Positions 1-8,410 of a DNA stretch of 64,000 bases are shown piece by piece (position 1 is the stretch's first letter; every line of letters starts with the position of its first letter). The notes beneath the pieces were generated by a model. It was not told where the DNA came from. It was given only the letters and a program-made list of their open reading frames with translations, and searched no databases. Made by a program: the position numbers and the translations under genes. Source of the stretch: Corynebacterium flavescens (GTDB lineage: Bacteria; Actinomycetota; Actinomycetes; Mycobacteriales; Mycobacteriaceae); NCBI RefSeq assembly GCF_008693105.1, contig NZ_VXKK01000045.1, positions 1 to 64,000 on the forward strand, written 5' to 3'.

Positions 1-207
1 CAACAATCACACCAAAGACCGTTCATATCCGGTATTAGACCCAGTTTCCCAAGCTTATCCCGAAGTGCAGGGCAGATCACCCACGTGTTACTCACCCGTT
101 CGCCACTCGAGTACCCCCAGCAAGCTAGGGGCCTTTCCGTTCGACTTGCATGTGTTAAGCACGCCGCCAGCGTTCGTCCTGAGCCAGGATCAAACTCTCC
201 ACAAAAA
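1..207 (-). rRNA. rrs: 16S ribosomal RNA, 5' part
   Basis: Read on the minus strand, the sequence contains the universal 16S start AGAGTTTGATCCTGGCTCAG, followed by the conserved GACGAACGCTGGCGGCGTGC block and the first helices. Only about the first 207 bases lie in the window; the rest of the gene and the rest of the rrn operon run off the left edge. The exact 5' end is set by processing and is placed here at the run of T just before GTGGAGAG. Small ORFs called across it are spurious. Confidence 0.97.
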
Positions 208-780
208 GGCCATGAAAAGCCCAAACCTAACAAAAAAGACAAACCAACAACCCCCCAACAACCACCACCAAAGCAGCAGAAGAAAAAAGGGAGCCAACTG
301 GCCATCTAAAAAAATCAACTAAAACAAAAACCACAACCAAAAATGGACAATGATAAAAAATGCATAGCCGAAAAACATTTAACTATTTACAATGACGCCC
401 CAAAAAAGGCCCCATCCGGCACACACCAACCAACCAAACCAACAAAAGCCCAGCTGGCACAATCACCAACCACCAAAAGAAGTGAAAAAAATACAAAATA
501 AAAAGTACATTGGCACACTATTGAGTTCTCAAACATCATCGCTACACAACTCATACCCAAGTCCAAAGACTAGGTACTCGTTATGAGTAAAATTATTGTG
601 TTCAGGGCCGTTTTCTTCTCGCCGCTTCAGCCAGAATCAAGTGATTCTGTGGGGCGCTGTCGGTCGCTCTGACTCACATAAAGTTACACAGCACGCCGAA
701 CAATTACAAATCCGCACGTCATACGATGTTTTGGATGCACTTGTTCTGACCCTGTTTTCGCAGCTTTCTGCAGGGTTTTA
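208..780 (-). promoter_or_regulatory. rrn operon leader and promoter region
   Basis: No credible gene lies between the 16S 5' end and the permease gene at 787. Read in the rRNA direction, the part from about 510 to 208 is strongly G/T-rich with few C, as expected of a long untranslated leader. An inverted repeat ACTCATA/TATGAGT (549-555 and 582-588) lies just upstream of the boxA-like element. A possible promoter further upstream on the minus strand is TTGTAA, 17 bases, TAACTT (about 680-710), but this is a weak match and the true start sites are not resolved. Confidence 0.7.
511..536 (-). promoter_or_regulatory. boxA/boxB-like rrn antitermination element
   Basis: The minus strand reads TTTGAGAACTCAATAGTGTG, a block conserved in the rRNA leaders of Corynebacteriales and other actinobacteria. 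It contains a small hairpin, TTGAG/CTCAA. By position and sequence it is the Nus-factor antitermination signal of this rrn operon. The assignment rests on known conservation of the element; its function here is inferred. Confidence 0.7.
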
Positions 781-786
781 AAGGCG

Positions 787-1776
787 CTATTTCATCAGGC
801 CCATCCAGCCAGCAATTCCTTTGCCAAAGGCATCTGCCTGGCGGATGTAGAGGGGCAGCAGCAAGGCCCAGCACCCATAGAGCACGACCAGCCCTGCGAC
901 GGCGATCCACGCTGCCAGCGTTCCGACTATCCAGGACCAGGTAACTAGACCGGCTCCTACAAGGAAGAGAATGACTACATACACGTTGCGCCAACGCATG
1001 AACTCAAGAAGAGTAACCGCGCAGGGAAGCAACAGGGCGAACGCAATCAGCGACATGCCTAGGTCATTGTTCGCTAGGGCGAATAGCGCACTCGCCAACA
1101 ATGCAACGATTATCCCCACTGCGCTATTTAGGATCGTCGCTTGCGCCCACGCTGCACGCGTGCCGCCGAGTATGACGTATTCACGCAAAGAGTCGCGCAT
1201 AGTTCCAAAGCCGAAGACTAAAACCCAAGGCGCAGTCACCACGAAAGCTATTAGCACCTGTTCCGCCCGCGACGCACCTGTCAGTGCGGCCCCTGCGGTA
1301 ACCAGACAGTATGCCACCCAGGTCCAGGCCCACATTTTAAGCTGCGGTCGATAGACAGCCTGGGCTAGCGGCCGTGGAGAAAATCGCCCGAGACTGCTGT
1401 CCCCGGCGCTTCCGACCAGCAACTCGGAGAGCGTTGTCCTTTGCGGACGGGGACTAATAACAAGGCGGATGATTAGCCCCACTGCAGCAATAGCCAAGGG
1501 CCACCACTGCGAGTGCAAGGCAGCTGAGGCGCCGAAGGCCAGAAAGCGCAGGCAAGCAATGATCTTCTGGTCGCGATTCCACACCGTGCTGCTCAGGCTG
1601 ATCGCACGGTACTGCGCAAAGCCATTGCGATTTCCGGCGATGAGGCTGGCTGCAAGGAATGCGGATACTAAACCCCACAGTGTGGACTTGTCCGCGACTA
1701 GTTCCGGTAAGAGAGCTAAGAATACGAGCACACCCCCTTCGATAAGGGGAGAGTGGAGCTGCCAAAAGAGTCTCAT
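787..1776 (-). CDS. ABC transporter membrane subunit
   Basis: A protein of 329 residues made almost wholly of hydrophobic segments, about eight to ten predicted helices, with a short cytoplasmic N-terminus and a charged central loop rich in Arg and Ser (about residues 105-135). No catalytic motif is seen, so it is called the permease of the ABC pair from context. Its start overlaps the stop of the ATPase gene by four bases (ATGA), so the two are translationally coupled in the order gntR-ATPase-permease. Such YtrA-type operons often answer cell-wall antibiotics or envelope stress; the substrate here is unknown. Confidence 0.8.
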   Translation of the reverse strand: MRLFWQLHSPLIEGGVLVFLALLPELVADKSTLWGLVSAFLAASLIAGNRNGFAQYRAISLSSTVWNRDQKIIACLRFLAFGASAALHSQWWPLAIAAVGLIIRLVISPRPQRTTLSELLVGSAGDSSLGRFSPRPLAQAVYRPQLKMWAWTWVAYCLVTAGAALTGASRAEQVLIAFVVTAPWVLVFGFGTMRDSLREYVILGGTRAAWAQATILNSAVGIIVALLASALFALANNDLGMSLIAFALLLPCAVTLLEFMRWRNVYVVILFLVGAGLVTWSWIVGTLAAWIAVAGLVVLYGCWALLLPLYIRQADAFGKGIAGWMGLMK

Positions 1777-2576
1777 TCTTTGTCCCCCAGTGCCAGAATC
1801 GCCTTCTCGAGGGTGACTTCCTGGGCCCGCAGTCCCAATTGGACTGCCTGATCAAAGACGCTATCGGCGAGGTTGGGACGCGCATCGACCACCGCGCGAG
1901 TTCCCAGCTGCGTGGACTCGCGGCTTAAGACGGGAACCTTTAGGCGCCCGAGTGCCCTGTCCAGCTTTTCAGCTGGCCCTGACAGCTCCACTATTGACTC
2001 CACGAAGTCATCCACTGGGCCTGTGATCGGCGTCGAATCAAGGAGACTGACCGTATCGAGCAGCCCTGCCACCTCGTTGAGATGATGCACTGAGACGATG
2101 ATGGTACGGCCGTGCTCTTCGCGGAGAACCTCATAAAATACCTCGCGGCGCTGGGGATCGAGGCCGAGATAGGGTTCGTCGAGAAGCATGATCGTCGCCC
2201 CAGAGGCCACGGCGAAGATGAAGCCCACCGCAGACTTTTGGCCACGTGAAAGCCCGGAGTAGTTCCCCTGGGGTAGAGCAAACTTTGTCACCAACTCATC
2301 GGCACGGTCTTGGTTCCATTGCGGCCAGCGCGTTTTGCCGACAGCGAAGATCTTCTTGACGTTCCAGCCTTCCGGCAGGGGATTGTCAATTCCCATGAGT
2401 ACCACGCGGTCTAGGACGTCCTGATTATCAAAGGGAAGATCGCCGTCCACGCGGATATCAGGGGCGGGGATCTGCCCAGCAATCTGGCGCAGCAGGGTGG
2501 TTTTACCACGCCCATTGGGGCCCACGAGGCCATGGGTGAGGCTGTGAGCGAAGGAGAAGTGGGGGGTCATAATCAT
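1773..2576 (-). CDS. ABC transporter ATP-binding protein
   Basis: A 267-residue ABC ATPase with Walker A GPNGRGKTT (about residues 19-27), signature LSRGQ in place of LSGGQ (about 108-112), Walker B ATIMLLDEP (about 127-135) and H-loop SVHH (about 160). The N-terminus is unusually short: Walker A begins near residue 19 rather than about 30-40, so the first beta strand and the aromatic A-loop residue are not obvious. It overlaps gntR and the permease by four bases on each side. The pair is a single-ATPase exporter or a YtrB-like antibiotic-response transporter. Upstream codons belong to gntR, so a longer N-terminus would need an overlapping start. Confidence 0.88.
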   Translation of the reverse strand: MIMTPHFSFAHSLTHGLVGPNGRGKTTLLRQIAGQIPAPDIRVDGDLPFDNQDVLDRVVLMGIDNPLPEGWNVKKIFAVGKTRWPQWNQDRADELVTKFALPQGNYSGLSRGQKSAVGFIFAVASGATIMLLDEPYLGLDPQRREVFYEVLREEHGRTIIVSVHHLNEVAGLLDTVSLLDSTPITGPVDDFVESIVELSGPAEKLDRALGRLKVPVLSRESTQLGTRAVVDARPNLADSVFDQAVQLGLRAQEVTLEKAILALGDKE

Positions 2577-2947
2577 GAGTAGAGTCCTCTGCTTTCCGCT
2601 ACGCGTTCTAGTAGCTCGTGGAGCTGGGGTTTGGAGTAATTCAGGCGGACGGCCTCATCGACCAAGGGGGCGAGATATTCCGCCGCGAAGTCCTGCCGCC
2701 GACGCTGCCGGATAAGCTCGCGGGCCTTTGTGGCAACAAACATTCCGATGCCACGACGCTTTTCAAGGATGCCTTGGCTGGCCAGCAGTGCCAGGCCCTT
2801 GCGGGCGGTAGCCGGATTGATGCTGTGGAAGGCAGCCAATTCATTCGTGGAGGGCGCTTGCGCCCCCTCTGCTAAAGACCCATCGACGATGGCGTCTTCG
2901 ATGAGGGAGGCAATCTGCCGAAAGAGCGGCTGTGCTGAGCTATCCAC
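2573..2947 (-). CDS. GntR-family regulator, YtrA subfamily
   Basis: The 124-residue protein has a winged helix-turn-helix (about residues 8-75; PLFRQIASLIEDAI, then APSTNELAAFHSINPATARKG) and only a short two-helix C-terminal tail, which is the YtrA layout rather than that of effector-binding GntR proteins. It is the first gene of a three-gene operon with an ABC ATPase and permease and very likely represses it. The start is GTG, preceded by AAGGAAGG at a suitable distance. An inverted repeat upstream (2990-3007) is the likely operator. Confidence 0.9.
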   Translation of the reverse strand: MDSSAQPLFRQIASLIEDAIVDGSLAEGAQAPSTNELAAFHSINPATARKGLALLASQGILEKRRGIGMFVATKARELIRQRRRQDFAAEYLAPLVDEAVRLNYSKPQLHELLERVAESRGLYS

Positions 2948-2989
2948 GCCCCTGGCCTTCCTTTGCTGAATTCTGCATTGCGCAGGTTA

Positions 2990-3007
2990 GTTAGTTGCGT
3001 AACCAAC
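2990..3007. promoter_or_regulatory. Likely operator of the YtrA-type regulator
   Basis: GTTAGTT-GCGT-AACCAAC is an inverted repeat with six of seven arm positions matching. On the minus strand it lies about 43 bases before the gntR start and just downstream of a -10-like TTATAC (about 3010-3015), a position where a bound repressor would block initiation. YtrA-type regulators usually control their own operon through such a site. Confidence 0.55.
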
Positions 3008-3164
3008 CGTATAACATGCCCAGGGGTTCCGCAATGGTCAAGAGAGGTTTCTCTCTGGCTCTGAGCAGCGTGTTTTCGCAAGGAGATCGAAGTTTTGTGA
3101 CTAATGAGGCACACTGGAGATGTAAAAAATTACTTAGAACAATTAGGAACGGAACTTAGGAGCC

Positions 3165-4382
3165 ATACTTGAGCGCACAATTGTCTTTGTTGACACCTCT
3201 TATTTACTAGCCAGCTTTTATAACTCATGGGAGACAGGAGCCCGAGCACAATTAGAAATTGACCTGCCCGAGGTCGTAGCCACCTTGGACAACATGATTG
3301 TCAATCAACTCGACAACAGTGTCCACCGTCAGTATTGGTATGACGGCATCCCCGATAGCGGGCCACACCGCTATCAACGTGCGCTGCGGACGTGCAACGG
3401 CGTACAGCTGCGCACCGGTCAGCTCATTGAATGGGGCGAGCGCCGCGCCCAGAAGGCAGTAGATACCCGCCTCGTCGCCGACATGGTGGTCTCCGCGATG
3501 CGGGCGCAGGTCACCGATTTCGTCCTCGTTTCCGGGGACGCGGATATGATTCCGGGGGTTGAAGAGGCCGTCGATAATGGCGTGCGCGTTCACCTCTACG
3601 GTTTCGGCTGGGATTCCATGTCCTCAGCGCTGCGCCACGCCTGCGACACCACCACGATTTTGGATCCGCGGGAGGACTTCGCCGACTGTATGGAGCTACA
3701 GGTTCTGGAAGGTCCCGTACCTCCCATCGTGCCGGAACACATTGCCTCCCAGGAACCTGTCTCTGAGACCGATTCGGAAGAAGCTTCCGAGGTAGAGGCG
3801 GCTTTCGCGGCGGAGACCGAAGCCGAGGCCCGCGTGGAGGCGCAGATCGAGGTTGAGGCAGAAATCAGCGGCGCAGTTAGCGAGCCTAGCGCTGCGCCGG
3901 TGCCGAGCCCTGCAGATCTCGCGGCAGGCCGAACTGATGCGCAGCCAGATGGGACTGGATTCCCCCTCGAGTCTGAAGCTGCGGATCCTGCCGAAGAATC
4001 AACCAGCACCGAAGAAGGCCCCGGCGAGGAAAAGTCTGCCGCGCCGAAGCCCTCCATGATGGCGCCCCGCCGCAAGCTAAGGTCAAAGTACGTGCCGCTG
4101 CCGGAGGAAGTGTGGTCCTCGGCGGGCTTTCAATCGCCCTTCGACGTGGGGCAGCAGTACGCCTCGTGGTGGTTTGAAAACGCAGCAAACGCCGAGCAAC
4201 GCGATCAAGCGCACATGCTTTCTGGCGGCGGACTCCCCCCGGAGATCGATCGCCCGCTGCTGCAATTTGCCTGCGAAACACTGCACGAATACACGCTGAC
4301 GGAATCCCAGCGCGTTAATCTGCGCGATGGATTCCACTCCGGAATCCGCGGCGTGCTGATTAACGTCCACCGCGAACTCTAG
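3165..4382 (+). CDS. NYN-domain (LabA/DUF88-like) putative RNase
   Basis: The protein has an N-terminal NYN/PIN-like domain of about 155 residues, an acidic Glu/Ala-rich linker (about 195-300) and a conserved C-terminal segment of about 100 residues. The acidic positions of the fold are visible: FVDTSYLL near the N-terminus, DTRLVADM and VLVSGDADMIPGV. Homology clearly begins at LERTIVFVDTSY, coded from 3168, but no ATG, GTG or TTG lies in frame between the upstream stop (3144-3146) and 3285. The codon just before that segment is ATA (3165). Starting at the first ATG (3285) would delete about 40 residues, including the first catalytic Asp. I therefore extend the gene to ATA and flag the start. 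Function is inferred as RNA cleavage or binding. Confidence 0.75.
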   Translation: MLERTIVFVDTSYLLASFYNSWETGARAQLEIDLPEVVATLDNMIVNQLDNSVHRQYWYDGIPDSGPHRYQRALRTCNGVQLRTGQLIEWGERRAQKAVDTRLVADMVVSAMRAQVTDFVLVSGDADMIPGVEEAVDNGVRVHLYGFGWDSMSSALRHACDTTTILDPREDFADCMELQVLEGPVPPIVPEHIASQEPVSETDSEEASEVEAAFAAETEAEARVEAQIEVEAEISGAVSEPSAAPVPSPADLAAGRTDAQPDGTGFPLESEAADPAEESTSTEEGPGEEKSAAPKPSMMAPRRKLRSKYVPLPEEVWSSAGFQSPFDVGQQYASWWFENAANAEQRDQAHMLSGGGLPPEIDRPLLQFACETLHEYTLTESQRVNLRDGFHSGIRGVLINVHREL

Positions 4383-4426
4383 GGCTTACTACCCGGGGAC
4401 CTACTACCCCGGGGCTTCTTAGCCCT
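4381..4426. terminator. Bidirectional terminator-like hairpin
   Basis: Nested inverted repeats AGGGCT/AGCCCT and CCCGGGG/CCCCGGG sit exactly between the convergent NYN gene and pspA. The loop region also repeats TACTACCC(C)GGGG directly. No long T tract follows, so termination strength is uncertain. Confidence 0.55.
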
Positions 4427-5183
4427 AAGACTCTTTGGAGGCCTCCTCGGAGCCAGGCTCGATCTCTTTCTTCTTTGCCATCTCCGCACGGATGGCATCG
4501 AGGCGAGCGCTGGCCTTGAAGTCATTGCCGGCGGCGGCGATCTCATGAATACGGTCCCCGCCGGTGGCCTCGTGCAGCTCCTGGGCGCCTAGCGCGTCCG
4601 TATAGCGCTTTTCAATCTTCGCGCGCACCGCGTCCAAGGTCGGCGTGGACTCATCCGGCTTTAGCTCGTTGAGGGAGTCCATGGCCTTGGCGCTTTGCTC
4701 CTGCATGGATGCCTGATCAGCCTGCGCGAGGAGCTGATCCACCTCAGTCAGCTGCTCTTTCAGGCGCGCCTCCGACTCCTGCTGCTGACGCTTGGCTTGC
4801 TCCGCGGCGTGTTGGGCGGCAGCGTGCTGGGTCTTGAGACCCTCGAGCTCCTGCTCTACCGCTACTAGCTGGGAGGCCACTACCTCGGCAGCTTGGTTGT
4901 ACTCGGTGGCCTTCTGGGGGTCCTCTGCCTTATCTGCCAGCTCGAGCGCGCGCTGGGTCTGGGCCTGATAATCCTGCTGCGACTTGAGCAGGCGGTTAAT
5001 CTGCATCTCCAGCTGGGACTTGCGGCCAATGATCTCTGCGGCATGCTCAGAGATCTGCTGATGCTGCTTCTTGGCGCCTTCTACTGCCTGTTGAATTTGG
5101 ACCTTGGGATCAGCGTTCTCATCGATCTTCTGATCGAAAGAACTCATCATGTACTTCCAACCCTTGCTGAATGGGTTTGCCAT
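4425..5183 (-). CDS. PspA/IM30-family protein
   Basis: The 252-residue protein begins MANPFSKGWKYMM, matching the amphipathic membrane-binding helix of PspA/Vipp1 proteins, and continues as a long charged coiled coil rich in Gln, Glu, Lys and Ala (about residues 25-190). Such proteins coat stressed membranes and preserve the proton gradient. The ATG at 5183 is preferred because AAGGAG lies eight bases before it; the GTG nine bases upstream would overlap that ribosome binding site. The C-terminal 60 residues are less typical but keep the helical, charged character. It is a single gene, convergent with the NYN gene. Confidence 0.88.
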   Translation of the reverse strand: MANPFSKGWKYMMSSFDQKIDENADPKVQIQQAVEGAKKQHQQISEHAAEIIGRKSQLEMQINRLLKSQQDYQAQTQRALELADKAEDPQKATEYNQAAEVVASQLVAVEQELEGLKTQHAAAQHAAEQAKRQQQESEARLKEQLTEVDQLLAQADQASMQEQSAKAMDSLNELKPDESTPTLDAVRAKIEKRYTDALGAQELHEATGGDRIHEIAAAGNDFKASARLDAIRAEMAKKKEIEPGSEEASKES

Positions 5184-5308
5184 GAATAACACTCCTTGAA
5201 AGTAAAGAAAGACGCTTTCTAGCGAGTTTAGCGGGACTCGCTAGAAAGCGCCGTGCACTTTCGCGGAACTGGCGGGGCAGAACTTAGAGCTTGTGAGCCC
5301 TAGGACTG

Positions 5309-5677
5309 CTAGGACTCAGAGTTTTGCTCGGCGACCTGGCGGCGCACCTCTTCCATATCCAGGCCCTTGACCTGCCCAATGAGATCCTCGAGCGCTGCGG
5401 GCGGCAGTGCGCCGGCCTCGCGGAACACCAAGATTCCGTCGCGGAAGATCATCAGGGTAGGAATGGACTGGATCTCAAGCGCGGCCGCAATGCCCTGGTT
5501 GGCCTCGGTATCGAGCTTGGCAAAGGTGGCATCCGGGTGGTTCTCGGAGGCCTGCTCGTAGACCGGCGCGAAGCGCTTGCAGGGCCCGCACCAATCTGCC
5601 CACGCATCGACCAAGGTAATGCCCTCGGCGGTGACGGTCTTCTCAAAGGTCTGTTCAGTGATGTCAACGGTTGCCAT
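5309..5677 (-). CDS. trxA: Thioredoxin
   Basis: A 122-residue thioredoxin fold with the active site WCGPCK (about residues 29-34), the conserved cis-proline region SIPTLMIF and no signal peptide, so it is a cytoplasmic dithiol reductase. Length is typical, with about 15 extra C-terminal residues. The ATG follows AAGGAGC. It is monocistronic and divergent from the copper genes, and corynebacteria commonly carry more than one thioredoxin, so the symbol marks the family rather than proven orthology. Confidence 0.92.
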   Translation of the reverse strand: MATVDITEQTFEKTVTAEGITLVDAWADWCGPCKRFAPVYEQASENHPDATFAKLDTEANQGIAAALEIQSIPTLMIFRDGILVFREAGALPPAALEDLIGQVKGLDMEEVRRQVAEQNSES

Positions 5678-5769
5678 GTTATGTGCTCCTTAATTCTCTT
5701 TCTTCGTTTTCTTCTTCTGTCTAGTCAACGGTACAGGATTCGTTTTTAATCCTTTCCCACCCTTGTCGG

Positions 5770-5786
5770 ATACCCCTATGGGGTAT
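5770..5786. promoter_or_regulatory. CsoR-type copper operator
   Basis: ATACCCC-TAT-GGGGTAT is a perfect inverted repeat with seven-base arms, matching the pseudo-palindromic GC-box operators of CsoR copper sensors. It lies about 60 bases before copZ and overlaps a TATAGG -10-like hexamer (5784-5789). Apo-CsoR would block copZ-copA transcription and Cu(I) would release it. No csoR gene is in the window. Confidence 0.82.
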
Positions 5787-5847
5787 AGGATCGGATCTTG
5801 CAAACGAGAATCACAAGTGAAGCAATATGGAAGAGAAAGAGAAGAAG

Positions 5848-6051
5848 ATGTCACTCAAGAACTACACAGTCAAAGGAATGACCTGCGGGCATTGCGAGAT
5901 GTCGGTCAAGGAAGAAGTCGGCGAGATCCCCGGGGTCACCGCAGTCACCGCAGACCACAACACCGGTGCCGTCACCGTGGACGGTGAGGGCTTCAGCGAT
6001 CAGCAGGTCGCCGCCGCCGTCGCCGAGGCCGGTTACACGCTCGAGCAATAA
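5848..6051 (+). CDS. copZ: Copper chaperone CopZ (HMA domain)
   Basis: A 67-residue single heavy-metal-associated domain with the Cu(I) site GMTCGHC (about residues 10-16). It carries Cu(I) in the cytosol and passes it to the P-type ATPase encoded directly downstream. The start at 5848 gives [13 protein letters not shown], the usual length; an ATG 21 bases upstream would add MEEKEKK. The gene lies behind a CsoR-type operator, so copper induction is expected. Confidence 0.9.
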   Translation: MSLKNYTVKGMTCGHCEMSVKEEVGEIPGVTAVTADHNTGAVTVDGEGFSDQQVAAAVAEAGYTLEQ

Positions 6052-6110
6052 CTCCGAGCAACAGCCTGGAAATGGCCGGCACCGTACAACATCTAAAAGG
6101 AGCAAGCCCC

Positions 6111-8342
6111 ATGAGCAATCTTGTCCATCTTGATCTCGGAGTCACGGGGATGACCTGCGCTTCCTGCTCATCACGCATCGAGCGCAAGCTCAACAAGGTT
6201 GATGGTGTCAAGGCCTCGGTCAACTACGCAACGGAATCAGCTTCCGTGGACTATGACCCCGCCGCCACCAACCCAGACTCCCTAGTCGAGGTCGTGCGCG
6301 GCGCCGGCTATGATGCCTTCCCCGTCGCAGATAACACAGCCACGGAGCATAACGCGGAGGTGGACGCCGAGCCCTCCGCCGCCGAAAAGGTGGACGCTGC
6401 ACGCACCGCCGAGTCCCGCGACTTAGGCAGGCGCACCGTGGTCTCAGCTCTCCTATCTGTGCCCGTCATGGCCGTCTCCATGATCCCGGCCTGGCAGTTT
6501 ATGAACTGGCAGTGGGCCGCAACGATTCTGGCCACCATCGTCTTCGTCTTTGGCGGTGCACCCTTCCACAAGGCCACGTGGGCAAACTTGCGCCACGGCG
6601 CTTTCACCATGGACACGCTCATCACCATGGGCACCTCGGCGGCCTACTTTTGGTCGCTCTACGCACTGTTCTTCGGGCATGCGGGCATGCCGGGCATGAA
6701 GATGCACATGAGCTTTGCCTCCAATGACGCCCACATGGATCATATTTATCTCGAGTCCGTGGGCATGATCATCACTTTCCTGCTGCTAGGGCGGTGGTTT
6801 GAACTCAAGGCCAAGGGTCAATCCTCCGCGGCTCTGCGCTCCCTGCTCGACCTAGGGGCCAAGGATGCCTCACTGCTGCGCGGGGGCTCAGAAGTCCGCG
6901 TCCCCATATCGCAGCTCCAGGTCGGGGATGTCTTTGTGGTGCGGCCGGGGGAAAAGATTGCCACGGACGGAATCGTGCTGGCCGGTGCCTCCGCCGTGGA
7001 TGAATCCATGCTCACGGGCGAATCCGTGCCCGTCGAGGTCAAGGAGGGCGACAAGGTCACCGGCGCCACGCTCAATACTTCAGGCCGCCTTGAGGTCCGG
7101 GCTACCCAGGTCGGATCAGATACCACCTTGGCCCATATAGCCAAGCTCGTCACCGCGGCCCAGTCCGGCAAGGCACCGGTGCAGAAACTGGTAGACCGCA
7201 TCGCGCAGGTCTTCGTGCCCATCGTCATTGCGGTTTCTGCTTTGACGCTTGTGGTTCACCTCTTCTTCGGCGGTCTCGCACCGGCTTTCGTGGCGGCGGT
7301 GGCGGTACTCATCATCGCTTGCCCCTGTGCCATGGGGCTAGCCACCCCCACCGCCATCCTGGTGGGTACCGGGCGCGGCGCCCAGCTGGGGCTGCTCATC
7401 AAGGGCCCGGAGATCCTCGAATCTACCAAGAGGGTAGACACCATCGTCATGGATAAAACGGGAACCGTCACCGAAGGGACGATGTCCGTGGCCGCCGTGC
7501 ATGGCCCAGTCCTTGAGGCCGCAGCTGCGGTGGAGGCAGGATCAGAGCATCCCATCGCCAAGGCGATCGTCGCCGCCTGCCCCGAGGCCGCCCGGCCAGG
7601 CCACGCCGCACAGGACTTCACTTCCCAGGCAGGCACAGGCGTCGAGGCCACGGTCAACGGCCAGCGCGTGCGGGTGGGACGTGCTGAAGGCACGCTGGAT
7701 GGTTTCCAGCAGGCCTTCTCCGCCACCGAAGCTGCAGGTGGCACCGCCGTTGCCGTCTACATCGATGACAAGCTCACCGGCATTATCGATGTCCGCGATA
7801 GGGTCAAAGACACCTCCGCGGACGCGGTTGCCCAGCTGCGCGAGTTGGGCCTCGATCCTTACCTTCTCACCGGGGATAACGCCGGCGCCGCCCAGGCCGT
7901 GGCCAGCGCGGTGGGAATTGATGCCTCACAAGTCGCGGCGGGTGTGCTGCCGCAGGATAAGGTCGACTTCATCAAGCACCTGCAGGCCTTGGGCAGGAAC
8001 GTTGCGATGGTAGGAGATGGCATTAATGACGCCGCCGCGCTCGCGCAGGCCGACCTCGGCCTAGCCATGGGCGCGGGCACCGACGTAGCCATCGAAGCCT
8101 CCGACATCACGCTGATGAATAACGATCTGCGCTCGGCTGGCGACGCCATTCGCCTCTCGCGCCGCACCCTGCGCACCATCAAGGGAAATCTATTCTGGGC
8201 CTTTGCCTACAACGTTGTCCTCATCCCCGTGGCCGCCATTGGGCTGCTCAATCCGCTTTTTGCCGGGCTGGCCATGGCGCTAAGTTCGGTATTCGTGGTG
8301 AGCAACTCACTGCGGCTGCGCGGCTTCCGCCCGCGCAGTTAG
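6111..8342 (+). CDS. copA: Copper-exporting P1B-type ATPase
   Basis: A 743-residue P1B-1 ATPase. In order: one N-terminal HMA domain with GMTCASC (about residues 10-16), the first membrane helices, a His/Met-rich loop between helices (GMPGMKMHM, then DAHMDH; about 195-215), the phosphatase TGES motif (about 302), the transmembrane metal site CPC (in IIACPCAMG), the phosphorylation site DKTGT, the nucleotide-domain SEHPIA and the hinge [10 protein letters not shown]. These define Cu(I) efflux. ATG 6111 is chosen because AAAGGAG precedes it; an upstream ATG at 6072 lacks a site. It forms an operon with copZ. Confidence 0.95.
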   Translation: MSNLVHLDLGVTGMTCASCSSRIERKLNKVDGVKASVNYATESASVDYDPAATNPDSLVEVVRGAGYDAFPVADNTATEHNAEVDAEPSAAEKVDAARTAESRDLGRRTVVSALLSVPVMAVSMIPAWQFMNWQWAATILATIVFVFGGAPFHKATWANLRHGAFTMDTLITMGTSAAYFWSLYALFFGHAGMPGMKMHMSFASNDAHMDHIYLESVGMIITFLLLGRWFELKAKGQSSAALRSLLDLGAKDASLLRGGSEVRVPISQLQVGDVFVVRPGEKIATDGIVLAGASAVDESMLTGESVPVEVKEGDKVTGATLNTSGRLEVRATQVGSDTTLAHIAKLVTAAQSGKAPVQKLVDRIAQVFVPIVIAVSALTLVVHLFFGGLAPAFVAAVAVLIIACPCAMGLATPTAILVGTGRGAQLGLLIKGPEILESTKRVDTIVMDKTGTVTEGTMSVAAVHGPVLEAAAAVEAGSEHPIAKAIVAACPEAARPGHAAQDFTSQAGTGVEATVNGQRVRVGRAEGTLDGFQQAFSATEAAGGTAVAVYIDDKLTGIIDVRDRVKDTSADAVAQLRELGLDPYLLTGDNAGAAQAVASAVGIDASQVAAGVLPQDKVDFIKHLQALGRNVAMVGDGINDAAALAQADLGLAMGAGTDVAIEASDITLMNNDLRSAGDAIRLSRRTLRTIKGNLFWAFAYNVVLIPVAAIGLLNPLFAGLAMALSSVFVVSNSLRLRGFRPRS

Positions 8343-8410
8343 CACAAGTCGCGGTTTATTGTGCCCAAACCCCTCCCCTTGTGGGGGTGCTTCGGGCTAC
8401 GGTATAGGGC

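Noticed and set aside
65..586. Small open frames across the 16S end and rrn leader
   Set aside because: They lie in rRNA or untranslated leader; the Pro/Gln/Asn-rich products reflect the G/T-rich rRNA strand read backwards.
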